This document shows positions 26,085-35,579 of a stretch of DNA of 64,000 nt, in pieces; position 1 is the first letter of the stretch, and every line of letters begins with the position of its first letter. A program made the position numbers and the translations under genes. The stretch is from UBA2334 sp964396895 (lineage in GTDB: Bacteria > Pseudomonadota > Gammaproteobacteria > Burkholderiales > Burkholderiaceae_C), in assembly GCA_964396895.1 (NCBI GenBank), contig CAYNGJ010000001.1, forward strand, positions 186,001 through 250,000, written 5' to 3'. The notes beneath the pieces were generated by a model. The model was not told the DNA's origin, ran no database searches, and saw nothing but the letters and a program-made list of their open reading frames with translations.

Positions 26085-28514
26085 ATGTCAGGACAAAAGA
26101 CATTACCGTCTGCTCCCATCGACCTGCCTCTGTTGCCCTTGCGTGATGTGGTGGTGTTTCCGCACATGGTGATTCCACTCTTTGTGGGCCGCCCCAAGAG
26201 CATCAAGGCTTTGGAAGTGGCCATGGAGGCGGAACGTCGCATCATGTTGGTGGCCCAGAAGACCGCCGCCAAGGACGAACCCGCTGCCACCGACATGTTT
26301 GACATGGGTTGTGTGGCGACGATTCTGCAGTTGCTCAAACTGCCAGACGGGACCGTCAAGGTGTTGGTCGAGGGTCTTCAGCGGGCCAAGGTGAATGGGG
26401 TGGAAGACCACTCGACCCATTTCACGGCCGACGTGTTGCCCATGGAGGTGGCTGTGGCGGTGAACCCGGCGAAGATGACCGAGGTGGAGGCCCTGCGGCG
26501 TGCGGTGATGCAGCAGTTTGACCAGTACGTCAAACTCAACAAAAAAATCCCTTCTGAAATTCTCACATCTATCGCGAGCATCGACGACCCAGGGCGTCTC
26601 GCCGATACCATCGCTGCACACTTGCCTTTGAAGCTGGAGCTGAAGCAAGAGGTGTTGGATTTGTCCCCGGTAGATGAGCGCCTGGGCAACTTGTTTCAGC
26701 AATTGGAGCGGGAAGTTGACATCCTCACCGTGGACAAGAAGATCCGTGGACGAGTTAAACGCCAAATGGAGAAGAACCAGCGCGATTTTTACCTGAATGA
26801 GCAGGTCAAGGCCATTCAGAAAGAGCTGGGAGAAGGGGAAGACGGTGCAGACACCGAGGAAATTGACAAAAAAATCAAGCTGGCGAAGATGCCAGCCGAG
26901 GCCCGCAAGAAGGCAGAAGCCGAGCTGAAAAAGCTCAAACTGATGTCCCCCATGTCGGCAGAGGCCACGGTTGTGCGGAATTACATCGATGTTTTGACCG
27001 CATTGCCTTGGAGCAAAAAAACCAAGATCAAGCACGATCTTCACAACGCCGAAGAAGTCCTTAACCAAGATCACCACGGCCTGGAGAAAGTCAAGGACCG
27101 CATCTTGGAGTATTTGGCGGTTCAGCAGCGTGTGGACAAGCTCAAAGCTCCCATCCTCTGCCTGGTGGGGCCCCCGGGCGTGGGCAAAACATCGCTGGGA
27201 CAATCCATTGCCAAGGCCACGGGGCGCAAGTATGTGCGCATGGCGCTGGGGGGCATGCGAGACGAGGCTGAAATCCGCGGCCACCGCCGTACCTACATCG
27301 GTGCGCTGCCGGGTAAAGTGCTGCAGAGCTTGACCAAAGTGGGTACCCGTAACCCGTTGTTCTTGCTGGATGAAATTGACAAACTGGGTACGGACTTCCG
27401 TGGGGACCCTTCCAGCGCCTTGCTGGAAGTGTTGGACCCGGAGCAGAACCACACGTTTGGGGACCACTACGTGGAGGTTGACTTTGACCTGAGCGACGTG
27501 ATGTTTGTGGCGACCTCCAACTCCATGAACATCCCGTCTGCATTGCTGGACCGGATGGAGGTCATTCGCCTGAGCGGTTACACCGAGGACGAGAAGGCCA
27601 ACATCGCTGTCAAATACCTCGTGCCCAAACAAATGGAGAACAACGGCATCAAAGACGGTGAAATGGCCATTGACGACAGTGCCGTGCGCGACATCGTCAG
27701 GTACTACACGCGGGAAGCCGGGGTCAGATCGTTGGAGCGGGAGATTTCAAAAATTTGTCGCAAGGTGGTCAAAGGCCTGTTGCTCAAGCAGTTCCAGTCC
27801 AAGGTGGGGGTGACAGCAGACAATCTGGACCAGTTTTTGGGTGTTCGCAAGTACACCTATGGTCGAGCAGAGCAGCAGAACCAAGTCGGTCAAGTGGTTG
27901 GCTTGGCATGGACCGAGGTGGGTGGGGATTTGTTGACCATCGAGGCAGCGCTCATGCCAGGTAAAGGGGTGATCACCCGCACCGGTTCCCTGGGTGATGT
28001 GATGAAGGAATCGGTGGAGGCCGCACGCACCGTCATCCGCAGCCGGGCGAAATCACTGGGTATCAAGGATGAGCTGTTCGAAAAGCGGGACATGCACATT
28101 CATGTGCCGGATGGGGCCACGCCGAAAGACGGTCCCAGCGCTGGCGCGGCAATGGCAACCGCTTTGGTGTCGGCGTTAACGGGAATCCCTGTGCGCAGTG
28201 ACGTGGCCATGACAGGCGAAATCACGCTGCGTGGAGAGATCACCGCCATTGGTGGGTTGAAGGAAAAGTTGTTGGCCGCGTTGCGCGGAGGCATCAAGAC
28301 AGTCCTCATCCCGGAAGAAAACATGAAGGACATGGCCGACATTCCGGAAAATGTGAAGTCCTCGTTGGACATTGTGGCGGTGCGTTGGATCGATCAGGTG
28401 TTGGCCACGGCACTGGAGCGTCAACCCGAGCCACTGTTAGACGACGAAGTGCCTGCCGTGGCGGTGGCGGCGGATGTACCCACCACCAGTGGGAAAGACC
28501 AGCGGCCACATTGA
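26085..28514 (+). CDS. lon: ATP-dependent protease Lon
   Basis: Lon is a homo-oligomeric AAA+ serine protease that removes damaged and short-lived regulatory proteins. The 809-residue protein has the N-terminal LON domain (LPLLPLRDVVVFPHMVIPLFVGR), a coiled helical middle, Walker A LVGPPGVGKTSLGQSIA and Walker B LFLLDEIDKLG. The catalytic domain has Ser685 in KDGPSAGAAMATALVSAL and the paired Lys about 43 residues later in GGLKEKLLAALRGG. It is 38 bases after clpX, so it may share transcripts with it. Confidence 0.98.
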   Translation: MSGQKTLPSAPIDLPLLPLRDVVVFPHMVIPLFVGRPKSIKALEVAMEAERRIMLVAQKTAAKDEPAATDMFDMGCVATILQLLKLPDGTVKVLVEGLQRAKVNGVEDHSTHFTADVLPMEVAVAVNPAKMTEVEALRRAVMQQFDQYVKLNKKIPSEILTSIASIDDPGRLADTIAAHLPLKLELKQEVLDLSPVDERLGNLFQQLEREVDILTVDKKIRGRVKRQMEKNQRDFYLNEQVKAIQKELGEGEDGADTEEIDKKIKLAKMPAEARKKAEAELKKLKLMSPMSAEATVVRNYIDVLTALPWSKKTKIKHDLHNAEEVLNQDHHGLEKVKDRILEYLAVQQRVDKLKAPILCLVGPPGVGKTSLGQSIAKATGRKYVRMALGGMRDEAEIRGHRRTYIGALPGKVLQSLTKVGTRNPLFLLDEIDKLGTDFRGDPSSALLEVLDPEQNHTFGDHYVEVDFDLSDVMFVATSNSMNIPSALLDRMEVIRLSGYTEDEKANIAVKYLVPKQMENNGIKDGEMAIDDSAVRDIVRYYTREAGVRSLEREISKICRKVVKGLLLKQFQSKVGVTADNLDQFLGVRKYTYGRAEQQNQVGQVVGLAWTEVGGDLLTIEAALMPGKGVITRTGSLGDVMKESVEAARTVIRSRAKSLGIKDELFEKRDMHIHVPDGATPKDGPSAGAAMATALVSALTGIPVRSDVAMTGEITLRGEITAIGGLKEKLLAALRGGIKTVLIPEENMKDMADIPENVKSSLDIVAVRWIDQVLATALERQPEPLLDDEVPAVAVAADVPTTSGKDQRPH

Positions 28515-28564
28515 CGGCGAACCATGAGTTTTTTGGTCCTCATCTGAAGGGCTGGAAAATATAC

Positions 28565-28570
28565 TATAAT
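28565..28570 (+). promoter_or_regulatory. -10 element for the tRNA-Gly transcript
   Basis: A consensus TATAAT lies 27 bases before tRNA-Gly in the short gap after lon. No clear -35 is seen at the usual distance, as is common for strong tRNA promoters with an extended -10 region. Confidence 0.5.
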
Positions 28571-28597
28571 CCTCCCGTTGGCACAAAACGCCGATTT

Positions 28598-28673
<76 letters not shown>

Positions 28674-28681
28674 TTTTTCAC

Positions 28682-28710
28682 AAAAGGGAAGCCAAAGCTT
28701 CCCTTTTTTA
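28682..28710 (+). terminator. Terminator-like hairpin between tRNA-Gly and tRNA-Cys
   Basis: AAAAGGGAAGC-CAAA-GCTTCCCTTTTT, an 11-bp stem with four-base loop and T-run. It may end most tRNA-Gly transcripts, or serve as a processing signal within the tRNA series. Confidence 0.75.
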
Positions 28711-28736
28711 TGGATTTCCCTTGCTGGGGAATTTAT

Positions 28737-28810
28737 GGCGCGGTAGCAAAGCGGTTATGCACCGGATTGCAAATCCGATTAGCCCGGTTCGACTCCGGGC
28801 CGCGCCTCCA
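28737..28810 (+). tRNA. tRNA-Cys (GCA anticodon)
   Basis: A 74-nt gene with acceptor GGCGCGG/CCGCGCC, anticodon loop TTGCAAA giving GCA, T arm CCCGG-TTCGACT-CCGGG and encoded TCCA. Confidence 0.96.
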
Positions 28811-28829
28811 TATTCCTTCGGAACCGATT

Positions 28830-28861
28830 GCCCCGCAACCTGTGTTGGTGGGGCTTTTTTG
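28830..28861 (+). terminator. Terminator-like hairpin between tRNA-Cys and tRNA-Leu
   Basis: GCCCC.CAAC pairs with GTTG..GGGGC around a short CTGT loop and is followed by seven T. The tRNA-Leu after it may therefore need its own promoter, or readthrough. Confidence 0.65.
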
Positions 28862-28878
28862 TTTCACAATGAAACCGT

Positions 28879-28971
28879 GCCTCGATGGTGAAATTGGTAG
28901 ACACAGCGGACTTAAAATCCGCCGCTTTCCTGAAAAGGGGCGTACCGGTTCGATCCCGGTTCGAGGCACCA
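28879..28971 (+). tRNA. tRNA-Leu (TAA anticodon)
   Basis: A 93-nt gene. The acceptor is GCCTCGA/TCGAGGC with encoded ACCA, the anticodon stem-loop GCGGA-CTTAAAA-TCCGC gives TAA (reads UUA/UUG), and there is a long variable arm. It is the last member of the Gly-Cys-Leu series. Confidence 0.96.
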
Positions 28972-29020
28972 CCACAGACCAAATCGCGTCCCATGGGATT
29001 GGATTTGTACAAGGATTGAC

Positions 29021-29650
29021 ATGATGTACAACGCCCCGTTTGAAATTCACGTGCATGGTGATGTGCCGCTGCGTTCCGACGTGATGCTGCCCCAGCTGGA
29101 AGAGGCGTTGAAGCCGTTGTGGCAATACGTCGGTGCCAAATCGCTGGCAGCGGGTGCCAGAAGCAGTTACGAGGAAGAGCCCGGAATCCGGTTTCTGGCC
29201 AAAGAGCATCTGCTGCAAATCTGCTGGACGTTGCCTGGTGATGAAGATTTCCGCCAGGTCATGGAAGAGGCCTGCATGGCACTGAACGACATTGCCGCGG
29301 TGGGGGCGCCGATTGAAGTGTCGTTCTACGACACGGCGTATGACGACGAGGACGATGCGGCAGAGCCGCCTGAGGACTCCAGGGATGACTTCATGATGTG
29401 CTTTGTGGGGCCGACCCCGGCCGCCATATTGCAGGTGCAGCGGGACATGCTGGTGCGGGATGTCAGTCACATGATGGAGCGCCACTTTGAGCCCAGCGAA
29501 CTTGGCCCCGTGGTGGATGCGATTGATCAGCTGTTCACCAACCGGTTTGATGCTCTGGTCAATTCCATGCAACTGGGGCGTCCACCCAAGGGTTCTGGTG
29601 GCGGGTCAAGTGGGCACGGTGGTGGGCGCAAACCCCGGCATTTGCACTGA
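29021..29650 (+). CDS. Conserved-type cytoplasmic protein of unknown function, 209 aa
   Basis: I do not recognise a functional family with certainty. The protein starts MMYNAPFEIHVHGDVPLRSDVMLPQLEEALKPLW and is acidic in the middle (YDTAYDDEDDAAEPPEDSRDD). It then has a helical part (VQRDMLVRDVSHMMERHFEPSELGPVVDAIDQLFTNRFDALV) and a glycine-rich basic tail with several His residues at the C-terminus. It has no signal peptide or membrane segment. GC-rich codon use matches its neighbours, and it sits between the tRNA series and convergent murI (24 bases apart). Confidence 0.75.
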   Translation: MMYNAPFEIHVHGDVPLRSDVMLPQLEEALKPLWQYVGAKSLAAGARSSYEEEPGIRFLAKEHLLQICWTLPGDEDFRQVMEEACMALNDIAAVGAPIEVSFYDTAYDDEDDAAEPPEDSRDDFMMCFVGPTPAAILQVQRDMLVRDVSHMMERHFEPSELGPVVDAIDQLFTNRFDALVNSMQLGRPPKGSGGGSSGHGGGRKPRHLH

Positions 29651-29674
29651 CTGGTTTGCTGTAGCGGGCGTAAT

Positions 29675-30460
29675 TCAGGGTGAGCACCAACGGTGCATGG
29701 CCGCGTGGAGTTCGACCAGATCGGCGGTGCCGCAGCCGGTGATTTTTCCGATGCCCGGGCCTGTTGCCAGCTGATGGCTGTGCGCCAGCAACCGCTCCAG
29801 TTGGCGGGTCACCCCCTGTGCTGGGTCAATCAAGGTGACGTGCGGGCCTACCCGGCGGTGCAGTTCATGTGCGGCCAGTGGGTAGTGGGTGCATCCCAGC
29901 ACCAAAGTGTCCATGGCCTCGTTTTTTGTTCCAAAAGTGCCCATGGCGCCTGTATATAAGGCGATGAGCGCTTCTGTTTTTGAATGATCCTGGGTTTCGA
30001 TGGCGAGGGCCAGTCCATCGCATGGCTGAACGGTGAAATGGGCTTGCGTTTGTGCACTGGCAAGCAGGCGCTGAAATTTTTCGCTGTGGATGGTCCGGCG
30101 AGTGGCCATGACCCCGATGTGGCGCGTTTGGCTGAGTACCAGCGCAGGCTTGATGCCTGGCTCTATGCCCACAATCGGCAAATCCGGGTGTTGTTCGCGG
30201 AGGGTGGCGATGGCGGCTGCGGTGGCGGTGTTGCAAGCCACCACCAGGGCTTTGATGCGGTGTTGCTCGCGAAGTTGCCGGACGATGGTCAGCGCACGGT
30301 CGGTGATTTCACCCTGGGATTTTTCCCCGTAAGGCGCGTGGGCGCTGTCTGCGAAATACACCCAGTTTTCATGCTGGAGGTGATGGCGAAGCACCCGCAG
30401 CACACTCAGTCCGCCCATGCCGCTGTCGAATACCCCCACAGGGGCTGCCTGAGTGCTCAC
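29675..30460 (-). CDS. murI: Glutamate racemase
   Basis: MurI makes D-glutamate for peptidoglycan. From the GTG at 30460 the product is 261 residues, starting MSTQAAPVGVFDSGMGGLSVLRVLRHHL. It has the two catalytic cysteines in VVACNTATAAAIATLRE and TLVLGCTHYPLAAHEL, plus FADSAHAPYGEKS. A TTG 39 bases upstream is also in frame. Neither start has a convincing ribosome site, so the first residues are uncertain. It lies 64 bases after the fumarase gene on the same strand. Confidence 0.94.
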   Translation of the reverse strand: MSTQAAPVGVFDSGMGGLSVLRVLRHHLQHENWVYFADSAHAPYGEKSQGEITDRALTIVRQLREQHRIKALVVACNTATAAAIATLREQHPDLPIVGIEPGIKPALVLSQTRHIGVMATRRTIHSEKFQRLLASAQTQAHFTVQPCDGLALAIETQDHSKTEALIALYTGAMGTFGTKNEAMDTLVLGCTHYPLAAHELHRRVGPHVTLIDPAQGVTRQLERLLAHSHQLATGPGIGKITGCGTADLVELHAAMHRWCSP

Positions 30461-30524
30461 TGGCGGACCCGATGGGGTGGGGGTTGAGGTCAACCGCAAT
30501 GATCGGATTGGCGGTTGGAACGGA

Positions 30525-32075
30525 TCAAGACTGGTTCAGGGCAATGCCCTTGAATTCGCCTGATGCAATGCGCTGCTGCCACTCGGCAGGGCCGGTGATG
30601 TGGGCACTGGTGCCACCAGAATCAACGGCCACGGTCACGGGCATGTCCACCACATCAAATTCGTAAATGGCTTCCATGCCCAGGTCAGCAAAACCCACCA
30701 CCTTGGCGGCCTTGATGGCTTTGGACACCAGGTAAGCGGCACCCCCCACGGCCATTAGGTAAGCCGACTGGTGTTTTTTGATGGCTTCAATGGCCACAGG
30801 GCCGCGTTCTGCCTTGCCCACCATGGAAATCAGTCCGGTTTGGGCCAGCATCATTTCTGTGAAGCCATCCATGCGGGTGGCGGTGGTGGGGCCTGCTGGG
30901 CCCACGGCCTCGTCACCGACTGGGTCCACTGGGCCCACGTAGTAAATGACGCGATTGGTGAAGTCAACTGGCAAAGGTTCACCCTTGGCCAGCATGTCCT
31001 GAATGCGCTTGTGGGCGGCATCACGACCTGTGAGCATCTTGCCGTTGAGCAGCAAGGTGTCGCCCGGTTTCCAGCTGGCCACCTCGGCTTTGGTCAGCGT
31101 GTTCAGGTCCACGCGCTTGCTGGTTTGGGTGTTGGGCGTCCAGTCCACCTTGGGCCACAGGTCCAGGCTGGGTGGGTCCATGTACACAGGACCGCTGCCG
31201 TCCATCACGAAGTGCGCATGGCGGGTGGCCGCGCAGTTGGGAATCATGGCCACGGGTTTGCTGGCGGCATGGGTCGGGTACATTTTGATTTTGATGTCCA
31301 GCACCGTGGTCAGGCCACCCAGGCCTTGGGCGCCAATGCCCAGCGCGTTGACTTTTTCAAGCAATTCAATGCGCAGTGCTTCGGTTTTGGTCAAGGCTTC
31401 GCCGGCTGCTGCTTTGGCTTGCAGTTCGTGCATGTCGAGGTCATCCATCAGGCTCTCTTTGGCCATGAGCACGGCTTTTTCAGCCGTGCCACCGATGCCA
31501 ATACCCAGCATGCCGGGGGGGCACCAGCCAGCACCCATGGTGGGCACGGTTTTCAGCACCCAGTCCACCACACTGTCGCCCGGGTTGAGCATGACCATCT
31601 TGCTCTTGTTCTCGGAGCCGCCTCCCTTGGCCGCCACGGTGATGTCCACGGTGTTGCCCGGAACGATCTCAGTGAAGATGACTGCTGGGGTGTTGTCTTT
31701 GGTGTTTTTGCGGTCGAACTGGGGGTCTGCCACCACGCTGGCGCGCAGGGTGTTGTCGGGGTGGTTGTAGCCCTGGCGCACGCCTTCGTTGATGGCGTCA
31801 TCCAGGCTGCCGGTGAAACCTTCCCAGCGAACGTCCATGCCCACTTTCAGGAACACATTGACGATGCCGGTGTCCTGGCAGATGGGGCGGTGGCCTGTGG
31901 CGCTCATCTTGCTGTTGGTCAGGATCTGGGCGATCGCGTCTTTGGCCGCAGGGGACTGCTCGCGCTCGTAGGCCTTGGCCAGGTGGGCGATGTAGTCGGC
32001 CGGGTGGTAGTAGCTGATGTACTGCAACGCGGCGGCAACGGATTCGATCAGGTCGGCTTGGCGGATCGTGGTCAT
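30525..32075 (-). CDS. fumA: Fumarate hydratase, class I (iron-sulfur)
   Basis: This TCA-cycle enzyme interconverts fumarate and malate. The 516-residue protein is of the 4Fe-4S class I type, not the FumC type. Likely cluster cysteines lie in RPICQDTGIVNVF, GAGWCPPGMLGIGIGG and IPNCAATRHAHFVMDG. The C-terminal beta-type domain has GKMLTGRDAAHKRI, YYVGPVDPVGDEAVGPAGPTTATRMD and ITGPAEWQQRI. Length matches the single-chain class I family. The symbol follows E. coli usage and does not claim a closer relation to FumA than to FumB. Confidence 0.94.
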   Translation of the reverse strand: MTTIRQADLIESVAAALQYISYYHPADYIAHLAKAYEREQSPAAKDAIAQILTNSKMSATGHRPICQDTGIVNVFLKVGMDVRWEGFTGSLDDAINEGVRQGYNHPDNTLRASVVADPQFDRKNTKDNTPAVIFTEIVPGNTVDITVAAKGGGSENKSKMVMLNPGDSVVDWVLKTVPTMGAGWCPPGMLGIGIGGTAEKAVLMAKESLMDDLDMHELQAKAAAGEALTKTEALRIELLEKVNALGIGAQGLGGLTTVLDIKIKMYPTHAASKPVAMIPNCAATRHAHFVMDGSGPVYMDPPSLDLWPKVDWTPNTQTSKRVDLNTLTKAEVASWKPGDTLLLNGKMLTGRDAAHKRIQDMLAKGEPLPVDFTNRVIYYVGPVDPVGDEAVGPAGPTTATRMDGFTEMMLAQTGLISMVGKAERGPVAIEAIKKHQSAYLMAVGGAAYLVSKAIKAAKVVGFADLGMEAIYEFDVVDMPVTVAVDSGGTSAHITGPAEWQQRIASGEFKGIALNQS

Positions 32076-32205
32076 GGTGCGATTGGGGGTGGGTGATGGG
32101 CGCGTGAGCGGAAACCGGAAATTTTAAGCACATGACCCAACGCCAACTGACGGCAGTGTGGCGTGTTGGCTTGGTTGTGGTGCCATGCCGGGTCAGTGAC
32201 GTTGC

Positions 32206-32838
32206 TCAGTGGCTGTGGTGTGAGGTGCTCAGGAGCTTGTCTGTGTAGGCAATGGCCAGCGCACTGAGCAAAAACACCACATGGATGATGGTTTGCCACA
32301 TCAGCACCTTGATGTCATAGCTGCCCGCGTTGATGAAGGTTTTCAGCAGATGGATGGACGAAATACCGATGATGGCCATGGCCAGTTTCACTTTGAGCAC
32401 CGACGCGTTGACGTGCCCCAGCCACTCTGGCTGATCCGGGTGGCCTTCCAGCTCCATTCGGCTGACAAAAGTTTCGTAACCACCCACGATGACCATGATC
32501 AGCAGGTTGGAGATCATGACCACGTCAATCAGGGCCAAGACGACCAGCATGATGATGGTTTCGTTGAGGTGGGTGACGGGTACGTTGGATGTGTATCCGA
32601 TGCTGTTGACCAGGGTCTGTAAGGCGGTTTGACTGCCAAATGCCGCCTCAATGAGGTGAAACAGCTCCAGAAGGAAGTGCCAGACGTAAACCCCTTGGGC
32701 GGCAATCAGCCCCAGGTACAGTGGCAATTGAAGCCAGCGGCTGGCAAAAATCAGGTTGGGCAAGGGCCGCAAGCGGCGAACCAAAGCCGGTGGAGCAGCG
32801 GCATCGCTGGTGTGGTGGGTGCTGTGGGGTGTGGACAT
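32206..32838 (-). CDS. YqhA/UPF0114 family inner-membrane protein
   Basis: A 210-residue membrane protein with about four hydrophobic segments (LQLPLYLGLIAAQGVYVWHFLLEL, IIMLVVLALIDVVMISNLLIMVIVGGY, VKLAMAIIGISSIHLLKTFI, IIHVVFLLSALAIAYTDKLL). The stretch NLLIMVIVGGYETFVSRMELEGHPDQPEWL is characteristic of the YqhA family. The N- and C-termini are rich in His and Ser. Molecular role is unknown. It is divergent from acs. Confidence 0.88.
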   Translation of the reverse strand: MSTPHSTHHTSDAAAPPALVRRLRPLPNLIFASRWLQLPLYLGLIAAQGVYVWHFLLELFHLIEAAFGSQTALQTLVNSIGYTSNVPVTHLNETIIMLVVLALIDVVMISNLLIMVIVGGYETFVSRMELEGHPDQPEWLGHVNASVLKVKLAMAIIGISSIHLLKTFINAGSYDIKVLMWQTIIHVVFLLSALAIAYTDKLLSTSHHSH

Positions 32839-33063
32839 GGGGGAGTGGCAGGCCGAAACAACGGCGCTGGAAGAGGGTTATGGGGAATGGCGGGACGTGG
32901 TGCAGTCCGCGCGATGCCAGTGGCTGGCGGCGTGCGGAGCGTGGAGCAGCTGCGCGTATTTTAGGAGGCCCGCCTCATGTCTGCGGTTCCTCCGAGTCAG
33001 TCGTTTGTAAGAGCCAAGATTGACATTATTGTGTGCATAGACCCATTTCATTCAGGAGACCAC

Positions 33064-35046
33064 ATGAGTGCTACAGATGCTGCAAGCGCAGTCACGATTT
33101 ACAACCCCAGTGAAGCTTTCGTCAAAAACGCTGAAGTGGCGGGCATGGCTGCCTACGACGCCCTGTGCCAAGAGGCCGAGCGCGATTACGAAGGGTTCTG
33201 GGCGCGCCAAGCCAAAGAGCTCCTGAGCTGGAAGACACCTTTTACCAAGGTGCTGGATGAAAGCAACGCACCTTTTTTCAAGTGGTTTGAAGACGGCACG
33301 TTGAACGCTTCCTACAACTGTCTGGATCGCAACATCGAAAAGGGCCTGGGCGACAAGACGGCCCTCATTTTTGAAGCGGATGGCGGAGAAGTCACCAAAA
33401 TCACGTACAGCGAACTGTTGGCCAAGACTTGCCTGATCGCCAATGGGCTGAAGGCTCAGGGCGTGAAAAAGGGCGATCGCGTGGTGATCTACATCTCCAT
33501 GTCCATCGACGGCGTGGCCGCCATGCAGGCTTGTGCCCGCATCGGTGCCACACACTCCGTGGTGTTTGGTGGTTTCTCAGCTCAGAGTTTGCGTGACCGC
33601 ATTCAGGACACAGGCGCCAAAGTGGTGGTCACGGCCGATCACCAGATTCGCGGCGGCAAGCAACTGCCCCTCAAGTCCATCGTGGATGAAGCTTTCTCTC
33701 TGGGTGGATGCGAGAGCGTCAGCAAAGTGCTGGTGGTCAAGCGTTCGGGTGCGGCTGTGTCCATGACTGAAGGCCGTGACATGTGGATGGAAGAGGCCAT
33801 TGCAGGTCAACCCGCCACCTGCGAGCCAGAGTGGGTGTCTGCCGAGCATCCCCTGTTTCTCTTGTACACATCTGGCTCCACGGGCAAGCCCAAAGGGGTT
33901 CAGCACAGCACAGGTGGCTACCTGTTGCATGCCGCACTGACCACCAAGTGGACGTTCGACCTGAAGGCCGACGATGTGTTCTGGTGCACGGCGGACATCG
34001 GTTGGGTCACCGGCCACACCTACATCACCTATGGTCCATTGGCTTTGGGCGGGACGGAAATTGTGTTTGAAGGTGTGCCTACCTATCCAGACGCAGGGCG
34101 CTTCTGGAAAATGATCGAGAAGCACAAGGTCAGCATTTTTTACACTGCGCCCACCGCGATCCGTTCACTCATCAAGGCTGCTGAAGCCAGCGATGCCGTT
34201 CACCCCAAGAGTTACGACCTGTCCAGCCTTCGCCTGCTGGGTTCGGTGGGTGAACCCATCAACCCCGCCGCGTGGGAGTGGTATTACAAGCATGTGGGTG
34301 GCAACCGCTGCCCCATTGTGGATACCTTCTGGCAAACAGAAACCGGTGGCCACATGATCACCCCGCTGCCTGGCGTCACGCCCATGGTGCCAGGTTCCTG
34401 CACATTGCCTTTCCCTGGCATACAGGCTGCCATCGTGGACGAAACCGGCAAAGATGTGCCCAACGGGCAGGGTGGCATTTTGGTGGTCAAGCGCCCGTGG
34501 CCTTCCATGATCCGCACCATTTGGGGCGACGATGCCCGCTTCATCAAGAGCTACTACCCGGAAGACTTCAAGGGCAAGTACTACTTGGCGGGCGACGGCG
34601 CTATTCGCGACGAAAAAACCGGCTACTTCACCATCACGGGACGCATTGACGACGTGCTGAACGTGTCGGGTCACCGCATGGGTACCATGGAAATTGAGTC
34701 GGCGCTGGTGAGTTGCACCGAGTTGGTGGCAGAAGCTGCGGTGGTTGGCCGTCCTGATGACACGACCGGCGAGGCCGTGGTGGCGTTTGTGGTGCTCAAG
34801 CGCAGTCGCCCGACGGGCGATGAGGCCAAGGCCATCGCCAAGCAGTTGCGCGACCACGTGGGCAAAGAGATTGGTCCCATCGCCAAGCCCAAAGACATCC
34901 GCTTCGGTGACAACCTGCCCAAGACCCGCTCAGGCAAAATCATGCGCCGTCTGTTGCGCTCGATAGCCAAGGGCGAGGCCATCACCCAGGACACCAGCAC
35001 GCTGGAGAACCCGGCCATTTTGGACCAGCTCTCAGAAAATCTCTGA
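33064..35046 (+). CDS. acs: Acetate-CoA ligase (acetyl-CoA synthetase)
   Basis: Acs activates acetate to acetyl-CoA through acetyl-AMP. The 660-residue protein has the AMP-binding loop LFLLYTSGSTGKPKGVQHSTGGY. DIGWVTGHTYITYGPLALGGTEIVFEG, NRCPIVDTFWQTETGGHMITPLPG and the C-terminal PKTRSGKIMRRLLR are also present. The Lys in SGKI is the acetylation-regulated residue in this family. The start ATG at 33064 has CAGGAG 5 bases upstream. A TTGACA at 33020 may be a -35, but no good -10 follows. Confidence 0.97.
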   Translation: MSATDAASAVTIYNPSEAFVKNAEVAGMAAYDALCQEAERDYEGFWARQAKELLSWKTPFTKVLDESNAPFFKWFEDGTLNASYNCLDRNIEKGLGDKTALIFEADGGEVTKITYSELLAKTCLIANGLKAQGVKKGDRVVIYISMSIDGVAAMQACARIGATHSVVFGGFSAQSLRDRIQDTGAKVVVTADHQIRGGKQLPLKSIVDEAFSLGGCESVSKVLVVKRSGAAVSMTEGRDMWMEEAIAGQPATCEPEWVSAEHPLFLLYTSGSTGKPKGVQHSTGGYLLHAALTTKWTFDLKADDVFWCTADIGWVTGHTYITYGPLALGGTEIVFEGVPTYPDAGRFWKMIEKHKVSIFYTAPTAIRSLIKAAEASDAVHPKSYDLSSLRLLGSVGEPINPAAWEWYYKHVGGNRCPIVDTFWQTETGGHMITPLPGVTPMVPGSCTLPFPGIQAAIVDETGKDVPNGQGGILVVKRPWPSMIRTIWGDDARFIKSYYPEDFKGKYYLAGDGAIRDEKTGYFTITGRIDDVLNVSGHRMGTMEIESALVSCTELVAEAAVVGRPDDTTGEAVVAFVVLKRSRPTGDEAKAIAKQLRDHVGKEIGPIAKPKDIRFGDNLPKTRSGKIMRRLLRSIAKGEAITQDTSTLENPAILDQLSENL

Positions 35047-35054
35047 GGCTTTTC

Positions 35055-35097
35055 TGCCCAATAAAAAACCCGCCTTTGGCGGGTTTTTTATTGGGCA
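35055..35097. terminator. Long bidirectional intrinsic terminator after acs
   Basis: A perfect 20-bp stem with a TTT loop. The arms end TGCCCAAT...CCCGCC and GGCGGG...ATTGGGCA, with an A-run on one side and a T-run on the other. It can serve both acs and the convergent cytochrome c gene. Confidence 0.95.
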
Positions 35098-35139
35098 GAC
35101 CAAGTCAGCCAACCGCGGCAGACTTGGTGGGAGCAAGCA

Positions 35140-35445
35140 TCACTTCATGCCCAGCACCCAAGCGGCCAGTTTTTTGGAGTCGGCTTCGGAAACTTTGGGG
35201 TTGGCTGGCATGGGGATTGCACCCCAGACGCCGGAACCACCTTTGATGATCTTGGCGGCCAGCTTGTCTGCGGCGTCAGCCTGACCTGCATACTTTTTGG
35301 CCACATCCTTGTAGGCAGGGCCAACCAATTTCTTGTCGGTGGCATGGCAAGCCATGCAGTTGTTGGCCTTGGCCATGGCTTCGTCGGCCATGGCAGGCGC
35401 GGCAACAATCAGGGCGGAGGCGAGAACAAACAGAGCACGTTTCAT
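35140..35445 (-). CDS. Class I c-type cytochrome, periplasmic (c551/c5-like)
   Basis: A small electron carrier. The 101-residue precursor has a signal peptide ending PAMA-DE (about residue 20), one haem site CMACH (30-34) and an axial Met in GAIPMPANPKVSEADSKKLAAWVLGMK. The mature protein of about 81 residues fits cytochrome c551 and related types. Partners are unknown, and no oxidase or reductase genes are next to it. Confidence 0.95.
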   Translation of the reverse strand: MKRALFVLASALIVAAPAMADEAMAKANNCMACHATDKKLVGPAYKDVAKKYAGQADAADKLAAKIIKGGSGVWGAIPMPANPKVSEADSKKLAAWVLGMK

Positions 35446-35579
35446 GGAGAATCTCCTCGTGGGAAGTTAAGGGGCAACTTTTAAATAAGCCGATACTGAT
35501 TTTATCGGGTTTGTTTGACTTGGCTCAGCGCGTTACGCATTGTTTCATTCGGACTTTTGTGGTTGACAAGGAGAGCGCC

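Noticed and set aside
29935..29995. A segment in murI (CAAAAGTGCCC ... GAGCGCTTCTGTTTTTG) that resembles the dispersed AT-rich repeat
   Set aside because: The encoded peptide (SKTEALIALYTGAMGTFGTKNEAMDTLVLGCTHYP) is the normal glutamate racemase sequence at this place, so the likeness is probably chance.
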